Shown here: positions 55,601 to 61,600 of the stretch, piece by piece | Position numbering within the stretch: position 1 is the stretch's first letter | Layout: each line of letters begins with the position of its first letter | The notes under the pieces: generated by a model | What the model was told of the DNA's origin: nothing | Seen by the model: the letters and a program-made list of their open reading frames with translations, nothing else | Database searches by the model: none | Assembly: GCA_932294295.1 (NCBI GenBank) | Contig: OW028585.1 | Coordinates: forward strand, 16,246,360-16,310,359 | Reading direction: 5' to 3' | DNA: 64,000 nucleotides | From: Alitta virens | Lineage: Eukaryota; Annelida; Polychaeta; Phyllodocida; Nereididae | Translations under genes and position numbers: made by a program

Positions 55601-58600
55601 GCCTTTATTACTCAAGACAAGTTCAGTTTGCACTAAGGAGGGAGTTAACTAACATTTTCGTTGGTTATTGCCCACTAAGAACAATAGAAAAAACAGTCTT
55701 GGTGGAGTATAACTTAATATACTATAAAATTTATCTATGTACATAAATAACTGCAGGGATTAAAGTTTGAATTCAATTGGCTATGCTAACGATTTAACTA
55801 GTTGTATGAATGTTTGAGAAAATGCAATTAATAAAGACTTTCATAATTTTTTCAGCTGTCTCAGAGGAAGACGACTCCTCCATCATGGACCGTATTGCGG
55901 ACAAGGTAGCAGCCGAAAAAGAGAAAGTCACTGAAGAAGACAAAGAGATGCTCTTCAAGGAATATCCGTTGCTAGGCGACCACTCAGACAAGGCGCACAA
56001 AGTAGATCTGAAGAAGGATGATATTGTCCAAGTGATGGACACGGCCAAGGAGGATGAATGGTTGTGCCGAAAGAAGGACGAGTCTGATAAGGTATTGTGT
56101 TGCATTGTATTGTATTGTATTGTGTTGCATTGTATTGTGTTGCATTGTATTGTATTGTGTTGTGTTTTACGTGTTGTGTTGTATAGCAAATATGACGAAC
56201 AGAGAATACACATTTAGCATGTATATTGACCACAGTCGCTGGATTTTGTGATAACTCGTTAGTAATCGACTGCTTGTGCAAAACAGCAAACACTGGTTTT
56301 TATATAACATAAGTAAAACGTCATACAACATTATTACAACGTAAAGACGATGATCATCTATTTTTTTTCTGCTTAAAACTCTCTTCACTTCTTGATGTGC
56401 TGTGATATTATTCAAGTTTACTCCAGTAAAGAGTGGGTGGATTAGGGATTTTTGTTCTGTATTTCTGCACCTTATGGGCTAATTAGGACAGGCAGGGACT
56501 ATAGCACTGAGATGATGTATGAAACAGCCATCCAACTTACGTTCGACCATGGAATTGAACCCGGGACCCAGTGGTTGGAAGCCAGCGCAATTGATGTTAT
56601 ATTACAACCTAACATTAAAATGGCCATTTACAGTAGTGGTTAAGGCGTTGGCCTGCTTATTGGATAGCTTTGTTGAAGGTCCTGGGTTAGATTCTTGACC
56701 TGGGCAATCTTTATGAGCTACATCTCAGCTGGATGTGGTGGTGGGTGGATTAGGGCTTTATGTCCTATATTTCTGCACCTGATTGGTTGATAAGGACAGG
56801 TCCAACTTGGGCTAGATCGAGAATTGAACCCAGGACCCAGTGAACTACCACTGAGCTAGGCCCCCACCCCTTCTGGTAAAGGGAGTTTTAAGCAGAAACT
56901 TAGCAAATATTCTCGTTCCACCCCTCACTCTTGAATTAAAGAGCATCACTTGACAGAGTAGCACTGTATGTAGTAAGTACCATAATCTGGAAAACATATG
57001 AACGATTTGATATTTGTAGGTGTGCTATGTACCAGTGGAACTACTGCTCGGTGGAAAACAGAAGCCAAAAGATGAGGAAGATTCCGAAGAGGACACCAAA
57101 CCTGCTGAAGAGGTGCGTTGTTAATTGATTACACTTGTCCTTGTTACCATGGTTGCAATTGTGTGATCGTAAGGCGGCTGTTAAATTAGTGGTATGCCAC
57201 ATGAAATTGGTTTAGGGAATTGTATCGATTTTGGTAAAACCTTTTCAGGTGTCTAAAAACTAAGCCGTGAATACACAAAATTCATGCAGATATCTGTAAC
57301 AGCTTGCTAACTAGGAAATAATTTTTATTGACGAGTTTTTATCCTATGGATGCCCCGTCCATTAATCAGTATAAATAAGTAGAATTACTAGCAGTATAAT
57401 AAGCAGTGTAGGAGTCATGTATCTTTGCATGGCCACTGCTTGACCCAGCTGGAGTCAAAGGTTTCAAGTTATTTTACCACAAAGATTTTCACAATATTCA
57501 AAGGCACCGGAAATTTTTTGAAAGATAAACAAAAATGAAAATTTTAAATAGAGATCCTAGGAAGTCTTTTTAAAAATATGGACAATAAAAAAAACTTAAA
57601 TGAAGATCCTTGGAAGTCTTTTTAAAAACATGGACAAAGATAAAACCTAAAATAAAGATCCTGGGAAGTCTTTTTAAAAATATGGACAAAGATTAAAAAA
57701 AACCTAAAATAAAGATCCTGGGAAGTCCGGGATGATAGCTATCAACCAGCAGCAGCGCATGTGTTTATTTTACCAGCTATTAATTACTCATACTAAACAA
57801 TTTCTTGATTCTATTCTTGTGGATGATAGCGTAGTTTTTGTTATACAATAGAGTAATTACACTGTTCATGTAAATTTGGTGACAGAAAGAGGGATAATCA
57901 GTAGGCATTCACAGTTCGGTATAGGAACAGCTACCTGTGCCATATGACCAATCCATAATATTTATAAGAAATTTTTTAATCCATTCAGTCCCATGAAATG
58001 TTTTTGCTGCAATCACATGTTTTTGCACCATTTTGAGCACGATATAACTAATTATTTCTCTAATAAAATGCAGTTTGTGCAGGCCGAACCAGAAGTAAGT
58101 ATGAAAAAATCCTGCCTCTTAAATTCTGCTCTCAAAACTTTTTTTGAAAATTTATTCAGTTTTAACCTTCGAAGACCTCTCTTTCCCATTGTGCCATTTT
58201 TTCGATTGCAGTACTGTCTCATTTTGTTTTTAAAATTGGTGGTTGGAAATTTAATTTGAAAATATTTTGTTGTTTATAAGTGGTGATTTTTATTAAAAGA
58301 AAAAAAACTTGCATTACCCATGTCAAAGATGTATATATATACATGTATACCAAATATGCACCAAAAAACTTTACATGTTTTAACATTATTTCACATAAAT
58401 AATTTCACTCTGTCAAGTATATTCATTTCTAACAGTTACTCGTAAAACTTTTGTGGTGATGGTTAAATCAACCCAGATTCTGGTTTTGGATTTGTGTGTT
58501 TGATAACTTTGATTTAATGGTCAATTGCCATTGAAATCGCCGATTAGTTTTATACCATGTTTGTTTACCCTGGTACGTGTCTACCTGTGAACTTTGAATT

Positions 58601-61600
58601 ACCCATGGGTGGCCAAAATTTAATTGGTGTCTCATTTATTTGTTGATCCGAAGATATGAGATAGGACTTTCATGCAGTTTTAATATTTGAAAATATTTGT
58701 ATCATGTCACTGTGAAATTTTACTGTGGTATTTCTGTACAAGTTTCATAATGCAGGGTTTTCTGGATGCAAGTTTGCTTCCCCCTAAATTGAGTTCCCAT
58801 TCCCAAGGCACTTTTCAGAACGAAAAAATGATCCAGAGAAGTCAAATATCTCCCGCCCTCCATTGACAGTAATTGCAATACCTCCAGGATGAACTACAAT
58901 GTATCAAAATAGTGAAACTATACAATCAGCCCTGTTTAATTACATGCTATTTTTATGTTGAGATATTATTTTGCCATCTACTTTACAAAAACACAATGCC
59001 ATCAACCTTTAGTGAACATAATATCTCTCGACTCTTCACCATACTTTGCCATCATTACAGCTCTTCTAGAAAAAGAAGAACTCGATGAAAGATGATATTA
59101 TTTTCCTGATCCAAAAACAGTTCCTTATTGCAAATTAACACGATTTGACATATTATGACATGTATTTATTACGAATAATTTATGTCCTTTTCTTCGATAG
59201 GTGTATCCTCTTTACGTGTGCATTGCTGATTACGACCCCACTGAGCCAGACCATTTGGCAGTTATCGAAGGAGAGACTGTGGAGGTTCTCGACTCATCCA
59301 ACCCGGATCTCTGGCTATGCAGGACATTGCCAGATGAACTCGGTGACAGGTGAATATCGTTTTTCATTTGTTGTTTCAAGAAAGTTGGATCCACTTCTCA
59401 TAAATTATAATGATTTGTAAAAAAGTCCATTTAACCAGTTAGCGATCCTTAGTGAACTTCACGAGCGTTTCCTTGGTCCCAGGGTGATATATTTGCCTAT
59501 AAAATGAATTGTTGAATGTATGTATTTGGATCAACATAAAGTCTTCTGTCTACTGTCTGGTTGTAGACTAAGATGTAAACTATTATTGGGGTTGAATTAT
59601 ATACAGGTCTGGTGCAAAAGGCAGACAAAAATTTAACACCTGAACAATCAATTAATCCGCACCTGTAATCAATTGGAATATTTATAGTATTTATAATGTA
59701 TTGATACATACATATCTTTATTATTTTACAGAAAACAAGGCTGGATTCCACCAAGCTACTTGGTAAACAAGAAAGACGCCAAAGCGATGTCAACCAGAGA
59801 ATCGTTCCGAGAGGATATCATCAAGGTGGACAACAAGAAACAAGAAGTCCAGATGAAGAGAAGGTACAAATTCTAGAATGCCATTTTCATTTGCTGTTTT
59901 ACTGCATTCTGTATGACAATATATAGTAAGGCTCGGCTCGTCTGCCATACTAGAATGTTGGGATCTCTGACTCATATTATGTCCTGTCTGGTACTGTGGC
60001 AGTCTTGAACCGTCTCAGACAATATGCAGCAGTTGGTGCAGGACAGTGAGAGTAATGCAGCATCAAGTTTGGTAATGGTGATAAAGAGTTAGATCTTTAA
60101 CTTGACGTTAATTTCGGTTTAAAAATCAAGTTATAGCTTTCTTAATACCTGTCATGGGAATCTAAGGCAGTCGCTCGGCTAATATGAGTCCTAAATTCAC
60201 CTGACATCCTCTAAACTTTAGTTTCCAAGTGTATGAAATCTATATATAAATCCACTGAAACTTCTATGCCACTCAAAACTACATGCCATAATTACTGTAA
60301 TGGAGTTAATGTCTTGAAATTGCATTATTTTCATTTCAAACCAATTTCACTTACAGGTATGCCTTGAACGACTTGTGGGAGTCGGAGCGTGACTACATCC
60401 GTGACCTTAAGTTCAGCCTGGACACCTATTACGTCATGTTCGATGGTGAACTTCCCGACGTACTTGTCGGCAAGAAGGAATACGTCTTTGCAAACTACAA
60501 GGACATCCATGGTTTTCACGACAAGTCAGTTGATTTTCTTTAAGATATGATCAAAACTACTTGCTAAGAATTCGCTGTACTAGATTGTGAGTGTATTAAA
60601 CTTGATTTTTATTATTTTTGTTTATTTGTTTAGGAAATTCCTCGACTCTCTCAGTGCGTGTACTCAGAAGCCCAACAGCGTAGGACAAGTGTTTTTGGAC
60701 CATGTGAGAAATATGAAGAGAAAAAAACATGATTTATTTGTTGCCTAATTAAATGTTATTCATTGAATGATCATATTACTGGTGTATTTACTTCTAATGA
60801 TTATTTAGTTTTTCCAAAAGATATAAGTACATCATATTACTGGTGTATTTACTTCTAATGATTATTTAGTTTTTCCAAAAGATATAAGTACACATGCATA
60901 ATTGTAATAACGAACATCAAACTTCGGTCGTCCTCTGATAAGAACTCAGAACTCAGACAACCAATTTATTCAAACGTATCATGAAAACATATATTTTGGA
61001 ATAGCCATCTAAGGCAAATATTCACTCCCTAATTGAATGATAATAAATAAACAGAATTTCAATTACAATGTATTAAACCAAAATGATATACATTTTTTAA
61101 AACATATACTTTTTGCCATGTACAGTCATTTGTTTAATTCATGCAGGAGTATTAAAAAGGGGAAAGAGGTGATTCCATAGAGATATATATAAAGGAGATG
61201 TATTCAATATTTTCTTAACAGACCGAGGACTTCCAAATGTACATCGATTACTACCTGGAACGAGAAGTTGTCGACAAGATGCTACAGGATGAGGCGCTAG
61301 CTAAATTCATCAAGGTATTGTGACTAATTATTGATTAACGAATTTCTGAATACTACTTACAGTGTTTGGCAATTTAACTTTATTTCTTAATCACTGCTGT
61401 GGTTCACCAATCAACTTTCAAACCACTTATTTTTCCTACAATAATTCTCTGATCTTTTTATATTGTCTTCATTCATTTTTCGCCAATGAAAAGATTTTCA
61501 CTGCTCTCAATACACATCATTTTGCATTCTTTCTATTTTAGCATCATGTTCATACACAATCTCAAGACAATCATAATCATTACTTCATATAACTCGAACT

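Noticed and set aside
55955..56293. Overlapping ORFs across the TATTG repeat near exon 41
   Set aside because: Products of a 5-bp tandem repeat, which stays open in several frames. Only the exon 41 frame up to 56091 is supported.
59060..59093. Acceptor-like CATTACAG with a short following frame
   Set aside because: Stops appear at once in phase 0 and soon after in phase 1, and no donor is found before them. The SH3 exon at 59201 has the matching phase.
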